A stretch of DNA of 64,000 nucleotides from NCBI RefSeq assembly GCF_000745775.1, contig NZ_JQJY01000004.1:310001-374000 (forward strand), given 5' to 3'. The first letter of the stretch is position 1. Every line of letters starts with the position of its first letter. Positions 26,727 through 34,020 of this stretch are shown here, one piece after another. Origin of the DNA: Flavobacterium sp. ASV13 (GTDB lineage Bacteria > Bacteroidota > Bacteroidia > Flavobacteriales > Flavobacteriaceae). A program made the translations under genes and the position numbers. The notes below the pieces were generated by a model, which made no database searches, was not told the DNA's origin, and was given only the letters and a program-made list of their open reading frames with translations.

Positions 26727-28905
26727 TGATAGTATCTCCTATTTGCGTTTTAACTAATTGATAGTAATGCCCGTTCTCTCTGGTCATCAGCATATCGTGA
26801 TTACCAATTTCAGTTATATAACCATTTTTTAAAACAATAATCTGATCTGCTTTGCGAATCGTACTTAATCTGTGCGCTACAACAATTACCGTTTTGTTTT
26901 TAAATATTTCTTCCAATGCGACTACTATTTTTTGCTCGTTGATAACATCTAAAGAATTTGTAGCTTCATCAAAAAACAAATAATCAGGATCTTTATACAA
27001 AGCCCTTGCAATTAAAACACGCTGTTTTTGTCCGCCACTCAAACCTCTTCCGCTTTCTCCCATCATGGTTTGATAACCTTTAGGCATCGCTTCAATTTCA
27101 GTTGCAATATTAGCAGCGGTTACCGCTTTTTTCAATCTTACAAAATCAATATTTTCATCATCTAAAACAATATTATTTTGGATTGTATCACTAAATATTT
27201 TACCATCCTGCATGACGGCTCCGCAGCTCTCTCGCCATTGTTTTAAATTAATATTCTGAATATTCAGATTTCCCATCGACAATTCGCCGTGAGTAGGATT
27301 GTATAATCTTAAAATAAGTTTTAATAAAGTTGTTTTACCACTTCCGCTGTCACCTACAATTGCAGTCACTTTTCCTTCAGGAATCATTAGAGAAATATTA
27401 CTCAAAATATAATCGCCATTTCGGCTGTACTGAAAACTGACATTTCGTAAAAACAAACTTTTATCTTCCGGCAGTTTTATATTGTTGTTGATGTCGCTTT
27501 CTTCTTCATTTTCAAGCTCATGTATTTCATTCAATCTCAAAAAACTTATTTTAGCATATTGAGCGGATTGAATAAATGAAATAAACTGTATAATTGGACC
27601 ATTCAGCATTCCTATTATAAACTGAGTAGAAATCATTACGCCAAAAGTGATATCGCCTTTTATTACAGCTTTGGCGCAATAAAATGTAATCACTAAATTG
27701 GTTAGCTGATTGATAAACTGCGCACCAAGATTTTGTGCATTTGTAATACGAAGTATTTTTTGATCAATTTTGAATAACTGAACTTGAAGTGCTTCCCATT
27801 TCCATCTTTTTTGTTTTTCGTAATTATTGATTTTGATATCCTGAATACTACCAATTGTTTCTACCCAATAACTTTGATTTTTTGTATGAACATCAAAATA
27901 TTCCCAGTCCAGTTTTTTTCTAAATCGAAGGAAAAACAAAACCCACCCCATAAACAATACACTTCCAATTACATAAATCAAACATAAAATTGGACTGTAA
28001 ATACAGAGAATAATTCCGAAAATGAAAAAAGTCAAAATTGAGAAAACAAAATTGAGCGAATTATTCATAATGAAATCACGAATACGCTCATGATCCTGTG
28101 CACGCTGTAAAATATCTCCAATGAGCTTATTCTCAAAAAAAGTAATTGGCAATCTCATTAATTTAATCAGATAATCAGAAATTAATGAAATATTAATCCT
28201 CGAAGTTAAATGAAGTAAAATCCAATCTCGAATCATATTGCTTAACAAAATACTTACTATAATTGTTATGTTAGCAATTAAAACCAGATCTATAAAATCT
28301 AAATCATTAGTCTGAATACCAACATCAATAACTGATTTTGAAATAAACGGCAAAAATGCCTGTAATACTGTTACGATCAGCATTACCACAAATAAGTTTA
28401 TAAAACTCTTTTTGTATGGAGTAAAATAACCTAAGAAATTTTCAAGTGTTTTGCGTCTTTCTAATTTATCATTTATCGATCGTTGTTTAAAATCTGCCAT
28501 AGGCTCGATTGCTAAAACTGCTCCTGTTTTAGATTTTTTTAACCAGCCTTTCTGAAAATTATCAAATGAATATTTCAATAAACCTTTTGCAGGATCAGAA
28601 ACAAAAACTTGTTTACTATTTATTTTATAAACTACAATAAAATGATTGTCCTGCCAATGTACAATACAAGGCAATGGAATTACCCTTAAAGTATCAAAGT
28701 CTATTTTAATACTTTTGGTACGCAAACTGATTTTTTCGCAGGCATCACTGAGATCTAAAAAACTAACACCTTCACGTGTAATGCCACATAAATCGCGTAA
28801 AAAAGGCAGGCTATAAAACCTGCCATAATATTTAGCAATTATTTTTATACAAGTAGGACCGCAATCTTTTGCATCGAGCTGATGCTCGTGGGGAAAATTG
28901 AACAT
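26719..28905 (-). CDS. peptidase-containing ABC transporter (C39 peptidase, PCAT)
   Basis: 728 residues. Residues 1-130 form a C39 cysteine peptidase with Gln9, Cys15 (DCGPTC), His88 (DNHFIVV) and Asp104 (VSDPAKG), so all catalytic residues are present. A six-helix ABC membrane domain follows (about 160-450), then an ATPase domain: Walker A VGDSGSGKTTLLK, signature LSGGQKQRVLIA, Walker B YLFFDEAT, H-loop VVAHRLST. PCATs cut the leader after a double-glycine-type site and export the cargo. The cargo candidate is the leader-bearing 448-residue protein in the same gene cluster. Length is typical. Confidence 0.96.
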   Translation of the reverse strand: MFNFPHEHQLDAKDCGPTCIKIIAKYYGRFYSLPFLRDLCGITREGVSFLDLSDACEKISLRTKSIKIDFDTLRVIPLPCIVHWQDNHFIVVYKINSKQVFVSDPAKGLLKYSFDNFQKGWLKKSKTGAVLAIEPMADFKQRSINDKLERRKTLENFLGYFTPYKKSFINLFVVMLIVTVLQAFLPFISKSVIDVGIQTNDLDFIDLVLIANITIIVSILLSNMIRDWILLHLTSRINISLISDYLIKLMRLPITFFENKLIGDILQRAQDHERIRDFIMNNSLNFVFSILTFFIFGIILCIYSPILCLIYVIGSVLFMGWVLFFLRFRKKLDWEYFDVHTKNQSYWVETIGSIQDIKINNYEKQKRWKWEALQVQLFKIDQKILRITNAQNLGAQFINQLTNLVITFYCAKAVIKGDITFGVMISTQFIIGMLNGPIIQFISFIQSAQYAKISFLRLNEIHELENEEESDINNNIKLPEDKSLFLRNVSFQYSRNGDYILSNISLMIPEGKVTAIVGDSGSGKTTLLKLILRLYNPTHGELSMGNLNIQNINLKQWRESCGAVMQDGKIFSDTIQNNIVLDDENIDFVRLKKAVTAANIATEIEAMPKGYQTMMGESGRGLSGGQKQRVLIARALYKDPDYLFFDEATNSLDVINEQKIVVALEEIFKNKTVIVVAHRLSTIRKADQIIVLKNGYITEIGNHDMLMTRENGHYYQLVKTQIGDTING

Positions 28906-28913
28906 TTAATTTT

Positions 28914-29588
28914 TTATTTTGAAGTTATAGGCAATGCCCATTTTTCCCATAATTCAACATTTACTCCTTTATTTTTAGCTGAAACATACTTCACCATGTC
29001 ATTAAAAATAAATTTAACTTCATCCTTTATAGCTTGTACTTTTTTCTCATCCCCCTGAATACCAAATATTTTCAAATCTATTGAATCATTTGCAGTTATT
29101 TCAAACTTGACATATAGACGCCCTCTGTAATTGTCATACAACAATCGAGAGTTTTTAAATCTCCTAACTAAAATTTCAGTGAATTTTGGATTTATACCGT
29201 TTTTATCAAATAGTGGGTATTCTTTTTCCTTATAAATGAACTTAGGTTTTTCTTCAACATCATCGATTGACATTATTGTGCCGTTTCTAAAATTTGGGCA
29301 ATGCTTTTTAATTAAGAGCAATGCTTCGCCATCATTTAATAAAAAAGCCTGATAAAAGTGCTCGCATGCATTTTCATTTTCTCCAAGTTCTAATTCAGAT
29401 GCACCTAGATTATACCAGCCATTTTTATCATTCGGAATTATATTCGTCACTTTTGTGTAAATTTCCTTCGCTTGTGAAAAATTGCTTTCAGAAAACGCTT
29501 TTTCACCACTAATCATCAATTCATCAATCTCTTTAGTTTGCGAAATACAAAACTGAGTAAAAATCAAAAACAATAGTCGCAATTTCAT
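28914..29588 (-). CDS. TPR protein with TonB-C-like end, export cluster
   Basis: 224 residues. Signal peptide about 1-16 (TQFCISQ). Two tetratricopeptide-type repeats (about 25-95: EKAFSESNFSQAKEIYTKV; GWYNLGASELELGENENACEHFYQAF). The C-terminal half (about 120-215) has GRLYVKFEITANDSI and a pattern like the C-terminal domain of TonB/energy-transducer proteins. It ends 8 bases before the exporter gene, so it is co-transcribed. A role in assembling the export complex or handling the cargo in the periplasm is inferred from position only. Confidence 0.75.
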   Translation of the reverse strand: MKLRLLFLIFTQFCISQTKEIDELMISGEKAFSESNFSQAKEIYTKVTNIIPNDKNGWYNLGASELELGENENACEHFYQAFLLNDGEALLLIKKHCPNFRNGTIMSIDDVEEKPKFIYKEKEYPLFDKNGINPKFTEILVRRFKNSRLLYDNYRGRLYVKFEITANDSIDLKIFGIQGDEKKVQAIKDEVKFIFNDMVKYVSAKNKGVNVELWEKWALPITSK

Positions 29589-29654
29589 TTTAAAATTAAT
29601 CTGTAAATTATAGCGTTCCTTGATTTCTTACATTCTTTCTTTGAAATCATTTTT

Positions 29655-30131
29655 CTATTTGTATATAGTGGGTACTGGTTCAAAATTCCATTTATTGACT
29701 TGTTCATAATAATAAGAGCTTTTATGATCTTTATCTATTTTTTCTTTTATTAAAAAACAGTGTTTTTGCTTTCCGGTTACTTTACCTTTTATCGACAAAA
29801 CAATTACTTTATCATTTATGTAAATTATTTTTTGTTTATCATTATATATCGTTAGAAAACTATCTTTGCTTACAGACCACTCTACACCTTTACTTCCTTT
29901 ATTAAATTCTTTTATTGCAAAACTATTATCTGTACTAGGATCTGATATAAAATAATTTTTATACTTATGATTATTAAATGTTACATAATCTCCTTCAAAA
30001 AAACCATCTGAATTATCATACCAAGCCCAATATTCATTTTCATTAGTAGTGAAATAATGTTCCAAAGAGTTATCTTTTTTACAACTCACTATAAGAATTA
30101 GTAAAATAAAAAATATTGTTTTTTTCATCAT
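29655..30131 (-). CDS. small lipoprotein, export cluster
   Basis: 158 residues. Lipoprotein signal with cysteine at 17 (LIVSCKKDN). The mature part is beta-rich and full of Tyr, Trp and Asn (NEYWAWYDNSDGFFEGDYV; YYYEQVNKWNFEP), followed by a Lys-rich end. No family recognised. The ATG directly follows the TAA of the gene upstream, indicating coupling. Position after the putative toxin and an envelope location make it a candidate immunity protein. Very AT-rich codon use, as in all four genes upstream. Confidence 0.6.
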   Translation of the reverse strand: MMKKTIFFILLILIVSCKKDNSLEHYFTTNENEYWAWYDNSDGFFEGDYVTFNNHKYKNYFISDPSTDNSFAIKEFNKGSKGVEWSVSKDSFLTIYNDKQKIIYINDKVIVLSIKGKVTGKQKHCFLIKEKIDKDHKSSYYYEQVNKWNFEPVPTIYK

Positions 30132-30599
30132 TTAGTTTTTTAATGGAGTATAAACTGTTGGTTCATATTTATCACTACCTTTCGTAACAAACAAATTTAA
30201 TTCTTTAGGATTAAGACTAAGAAGTTCTGTATTGCCTATTTGGTATCCATTTTTTAAATTATTGAACTCATTTATTTTATTAATAATGGTATTGCGACCA
30301 TATTCATTATTAGGATCATTTCTATCCATATTCATTAAATAATTTGTTAATGATAAAACTTGTCCTAACTTAAATTCAGCTGTAGTATTAGTAAAAGTAG
30401 GATCCGAAAATTGTCTCAAATAAAGATTAACGTGAGTTTCAAAATTAGTTTTTTTATTAGTAGCAAAATCTATTTGATGAAATTGCTCATGCTTTAAAAC
30501 GCTCATAAGATTATCAAAATTATTAAGCAATACAATAACACCTCCTAATAATAGTATATTTATTAGGATCGAGGTAATTACGATTTTTTTCATGTGCAT
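30132..30599 (-). CDS. membrane-anchored small protein, export cluster
   Basis: 155 residues. A single hydrophobic segment (about 7-25) anchors a periplasmic helical domain. The rest is rich in Asn, Asp and Thr (MDRNDPNNEYGRNTIINKINEFNNLK). A second in-frame ATG two codons later is an alternative start. The stop of the upstream gene and this start overlap as TAATG. Unknown family; candidate immunity or inhibitor protein for the HExxH cargo, by position only. Confidence 0.6.
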   Translation of the reverse strand: MHMKKIVITSILINILLLGGVIVLLNNFDNLMSVLKHEQFHQIDFATNKKTNFETHVNLYLRQFSDPTFTNTTAEFKLGQVLSLTNYLMNMDRNDPNNEYGRNTIINKINEFNNLKNGYQIGNTELLSLNPKELNLFVTKGSDKYEPTVYTPLKN

Positions 30600-31147
30600 T
30601 ATTTTTTTAAAACATCCTCTCTTACAAACTCAAAATCTCCTGATCGTATTTTTATAATACCTAATTCCTTATTGAACCAATATTGTGTAAAGGGAAAATC
30701 ATTGACTTCACTATGAATAATTGTTTTATCTCCTTGTTTTGTAGAATATTCTTCATTTTGAAAAGTATATACTGAACATTCACTCGTATTTACAAAATCT
30801 TTTTTTTCAAATTTTAATGAAAACCATCTATCAAATGAAAATATTTTGGGAGATACATTTTTTTCTGGAGAATAAAATATTTCCCATTGTTTCAAATTTT
30901 TAATATACCAATTCCCTTTTTTTATTTTAAAAAAAAACGAATGTGATCCAGGTAAAATACCGATCTCTTCTATAATATTATTTTCATGATATACCCTAGT
31001 ATATTCAAAATCTCTTTGAATATACCCTCCATCCCAAGCTTGTTTTTTATTGATTTCAATAAATTTAAATGTTTGTTTCTCTTGAGCATTTATTCCTATG
31101 GTAAAAAGAAACAGTACACAAAGTAAGTTAAATCCGTATTTTTTCAT
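30599..31147 (-). CDS. secreted protein downstream of the leader-bearing cargo
   Basis: 182 residues. Signal peptide about 1-21 (TIGINAQ). The mature part is a beta-rich chain with many Phe, Tyr and Trp (WYIKNLKQWEIFYSP; FTQYWFNKELGIIKIRSG). No family recognised. It starts 2 bases after the stop of the 448-residue cargo gene, so they are almost certainly co-translated; a gene in this place is often the cognate immunity or maturation factor. Periplasmic location suits neutralising an incoming envelope-active toxin. Inference only. Confidence 0.65.
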   Translation of the reverse strand: MKKYGFNLLCVLFLFTIGINAQEKQTFKFIEINKKQAWDGGYIQRDFEYTRVYHENNIIEEIGILPGSHSFFFKIKKGNWYIKNLKQWEIFYSPEKNVSPKIFSFDRWFSLKFEKKDFVNTSECSVYTFQNEEYSTKQGDKTIIHSEVNDFPFTQYWFNKELGIIKIRSGDFEFVREDVLKK

Positions 31148-31149
31148 TA

Positions 31150-32496
31150 TTAATTTGTTTTAGTACTTACTAAAGTCCAATTTAAATCACTTAATCTATT
31201 TTCATAAGCTTTAAATTCTTCATTGTACGTTGTTCCATTTTTTTCCGCTATACTTTGTATATAACATGAAAATTGTTCTGAAGGTGCAGTATTACTTGAA
31301 CCAAAAGTCCCTTTGAAAGCTAATTCATTAATTTGACTAGCAGTAAAACCAAGGTTATTATCTATATTATACTCTGTCAGAGTATCTATTAACAACGTAC
31401 GGTACTGATTATAGGCTGTATGATCTCCTCCACTCGAAACTCCATTAATATTGATGTATGCATGTAATGCTTCATGCAAAATATCTGTCACTTTACCTAT
31501 TTCGCTTCTTTCATAAGTTTTAGTAACATTTCCATTTACTGATACGCCAAAAATCTTAGCTGGGTCAAATTGTTGGGTTACATTTGCTCCAATAATTGTC
31601 TTACCCTGTACAATTAGACTTACCGATGTTTGAGCATCAAAAGTCGAAGGCATTCCAACACTCGAATATATATAACTTAGATTAAAAGTTTTTGAGTTAT
31701 TAAATTTTTCCAATAAGCAAAGGAAATTATTATTTTGATTCGTTAATTTATTATATACTTCTCCAAAAGGTGATGCCAAAAATTCTGCTGATGGTTTTAT
31801 ATTAGCAGGATTATTAATTGATCCTCCACTTCCCATCATAACGCCTCCACTCCCCATCATGACCCCTAAAGATAATACACCATTTTCATAATTAATCCCT
31901 TGTGATATAGAGCTTGGCCCTTTATAATTATTCATTATTATCACCTCATTAAGATTAATTGCTCCATAAATTCCATTATTAAGAGCCCTGCCTTCAATAG
32001 TTTGCTCATTATTCAAGAAATTTGCAATTTTATTCCATGAAACTTGTGGATCAGTAACGCTATTATATTTAACAAAATTTATAAACCGATTGATATCATT
32101 TGGATTAGTAGTAATTATTCCATCACCTGTACTTGTCCATCCTTGAGCATTGCTAAAAATACTTCCACTCCCATAACCACTATTATAAGTGCCACCATAA
32201 TTAGCAGACCCGTAACCATAGGCATTTTGGTTAGATGAAATTGAAGGATTATTATAGTCCCCATTTGGAGTAAATAATAAAGTTCCTGTTATACTAAACT
32301 GTGAGGACAAACCTCTATCAGTAGCATAAAACCACATATTTCCAGAACCACCACCTGGGGCAAAACCAGCTGTAGTTTGTTGTGTATAAGAACTACCATT
32401 TACAACAGAACCACTGCCTGCCATAATAAACTTCATATCTTCAATAGAAATATTTCCTACTAAAGCATCAAAACTCATTTTTTTTAATACTCTCAT
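31150..32496 (-). CDS. 448-residue PCAT cargo with double-glycine-type leader and HExxH motif
   Basis: Residues 1-27 read as a bacteriocin-type leader: ISIEDMKFIMAG aligns with the LSxxELxxIxGG consensus, with hydrophobic residues at -4 (Ile24), -7 (Met21), -12 (Ile16) and -15 (Val13) if cleavage follows Gly27; the -2 residue is Ala rather than Gly. There is no Sec signal. The mature part starts with a Gly/Ser/Tyr/Asn-rich stretch (about 28-125), has a tandem GVMMGSG repeat (about 217-230) and then a globular domain with DILHEALHAYI: His341, Glu342, His345 form a zinc-metallopeptidase motif, with His359 or Glu375 as possible third ligand. A large putative protease or toxin exported by the PCAT of the same operon. 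Family unknown. Confidence 0.8.
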   Translation of the reverse strand: MRVLKKMSFDALVGNISIEDMKFIMAGSGSVVNGSSYTQQTTAGFAPGGGSGNMWFYATDRGLSSQFSITGTLLFTPNGDYNNPSISSNQNAYGYGSANYGGTYNSGYGSGSIFSNAQGWTSTGDGIITTNPNDINRFINFVKYNSVTDPQVSWNKIANFLNNEQTIEGRALNNGIYGAINLNEVIIMNNYKGPSSISQGINYENGVLSLGVMMGSGGVMMGSGGSINNPANIKPSAEFLASPFGEVYNKLTNQNNNFLCLLEKFNNSKTFNLSYIYSSVGMPSTFDAQTSVSLIVQGKTIIGANVTQQFDPAKIFGVSVNGNVTKTYERSEIGKVTDILHEALHAYININGVSSGGDHTAYNQYRTLLIDTLTEYNIDNNLGFTASQINELAFKGTFGSSNTAPSEQFSCYIQSIAEKNGTTYNEEFKAYENRLSDLNWTLVSTKTN

Positions 32497-32587
32497 TTTT
32501 ACTGTTTTTGTTGGTTCGTTTGATAAAAATAAAACAAATAAATAAATTAATTAGTAAGTTTTTTATTGTTAAAATTATAAAATTAAT

Positions 32588-33421
32588 TTAATGCGTAATT
32601 TTGACAGGTCCTATTTTATAAAAGTTAGGAATGTTTTTAGGAGGTATTTTCGGAGAATATGTTTTTTTAATCCAGAAGAGATGAAACAACAATCCTTCAT
32701 ATTCGTTTTTATAAATGATTTTACCATTTTCAAAAACTACATCGCCTGTATAACCTTCAATAATAATAAAATCAAAATGAGTTCTAATTTCTTTGGTTAT
32801 TTCTGCTGCTTTGACAAGATGAGTAAAACTTACAATTTCTGTTTGAATTTCAAATATTGACCTTCCAAAAGTGAGGGGGTCCCAGGCAAAATTGCATTCA
32901 TCAAAACAAAAGTGCTTTGAGTTCGAAAAAACGAGCTTATAATCTTTACTCTTCATAAAAAAAGTATTCATTATTTCATTGTTTCGATACAATGCAAAAC
33001 AACCTGTAGTATAGTCATGGCGCATACTTATAAAATCATATGAAGCCAAAAAATCTTCAGTTAGAAATAATCGAATATCTCCAAATATAATATCAAGATC
33101 ACTTTGTGCCCAAAAATCATAACTTTCAATTATTTCAGGAAATAGAAATCCATACGCTGGTTTAAAGTCGCATAATTTATATGGATAATCAATATTCACC
33201 GAAAAACCAAGTTTCTCAGATGCAGATGCTTTTATTTCATCAAGTGTTTTGTAGATTATTTTTACATTTTCCGGTTTGTTATCAATCTTATTCTTATTAT
33301 CAGTAATAATATAAAAATCGACTGTTGGGTTAAAAGAGCACGAATGCAAAAAATAAGGAAAGTACCAAGGAAATTTGCCATACCAGCAAGTAATACTTGC
33401 TATAGAAGTAAGTTTAGGCAT
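32588..33421 (-). CDS. DUF6625-like GT-A fold protein, putative glycosyltransferase
   Basis: 277 residues from the ATG at 33421; an upstream ATG at 33463 would add 14 residues with two Cys and no sign of conservation. The start PKLTSIASITCWYGKFPWYF with the following VDFYIITDN, ending in a DxD-type motif in FWAQSDLDIIFGDI (about 107-120), and FALYRNNEIMNTFF match the DUF6625 family, which looks like a GT-A nucleotide-sugar transferase. No signal peptide, so cytoplasmic. It lies 91 bases upstream of the leader-bearing cargo on the same strand, so it could glycosylate that protein before export, or belong to cell-envelope glycan synthesis. Confidence 0.7.
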   Translation of the reverse strand: MPKLTSIASITCWYGKFPWYFPYFLHSCSFNPTVDFYIITDNKNKIDNKPENVKIIYKTLDEIKASASEKLGFSVNIDYPYKLCDFKPAYGFLFPEIIESYDFWAQSDLDIIFGDIRLFLTEDFLASYDFISMRHDYTTGCFALYRNNEIMNTFFMKSKDYKLVFSNSKHFCFDECNFAWDPLTFGRSIFEIQTEIVSFTHLVKAAEITKEIRTHFDFIIIEGYTGDVVFENGKIIYKNEYEGLLFHLFWIKKTYSPKIPPKNIPNFYKIGPVKITH

Positions 33422-33572
33422 AAAAAAAATATTATAATTTAAAAAACACTGACTTGTACACATTTATGAATTCAGGCTTGAATTCTGTGGTATCACTTTG
33501 TTTTTGGAAATTATAATATTTTTGTATTTCAAACTTAAATAAAAAAAATTAAACTTGCAAAGATTTTTCCTA

Positions 33573-33809
33573 CTATTTTATTGGTTTTGGATATTGTTTC
33601 TTAATATTTCGTATTAATTCTTCCAATCCGTTTAGTTTTAATTCATAAATCAATTGCAATTGCTGGCCTAATTCTCCTTTTGGAAAACCTTTATTATGAT
33701 ACCAAACGACATAATATTCGGGTAAATCAATTAAAAAACGACCTTCGTATTTCCCGAAAGGCATTTTGGTATGGGCTAATTTTATGAGAAGTTTTTTGTC
33801 TTGTTCCAT
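33573..33809 (-). CDS. DUF3820 family protein
   Basis: 78 residues, cytoplasmic. The core TKMPFGKYEGRFLIDLPEYYVVWYHNKGFPKGELGQ... matches DUF3820, a short conserved family (about 65-80 residues) resembling the putative quorum-sensing/exonuclease-associated small domain of unknown role. Stand-alone gene. Confidence 0.85.
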   Translation of the reverse strand: MEQDKKLLIKLAHTKMPFGKYEGRFLIDLPEYYVVWYHNKGFPKGELGQQLQLIYELKLNGLEELIRNIKKQYPKPIK

Positions 33810-33929
33810 TTTTTTTAAGGAAGAAAAAAGCTAGAACAAAGAAAAATATATTATTCCGCTTAATTTAATTGTATACAAAACTATCACTTATTTTTTCTTT
33901 TGCCACAGATTAAAAGGATTTAAAAGATT

Positions 33930-33982
33930 TTCGCCACTAATTCACGAATTATATTTAAATCAATTCGTGAATTAGTGGCGAA
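33930..33982. repeat. 21-bp perfect inverted repeat (GCCACTAATTCACGAATT family)
   Basis: Arms 33930-33950 and 33962-33982 are perfect complements with an 11-base loop. Same family as 19436-19490. A TTTTGCCACAGATT fragment at about 33899 belongs to another dispersed word (compare 52630). Confidence 0.85.
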
Positions 33983-33995
33983 TATAAAATCTTAG

Positions 33996-34013
33996 TCCCG
34001 ATAGCTATCGGGA
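33996..34013. repeat. palindrome TCCCGATAGCTATCGGGA
   Basis: A perfect 18-bp palindrome directly at the end of nagB; this word is a frequent extragenic palindrome in flavobacterial genomes to my recollection. Possible terminator stem. Confidence 0.7.
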
Positions 34014-34020
34014 TAGCATC

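Noticed and set aside
33464..33572. Small gene between the GT-like and DUF3820 genes
   Set aside because: No open frame of supportable length; AT-rich promoter-like DNA only.
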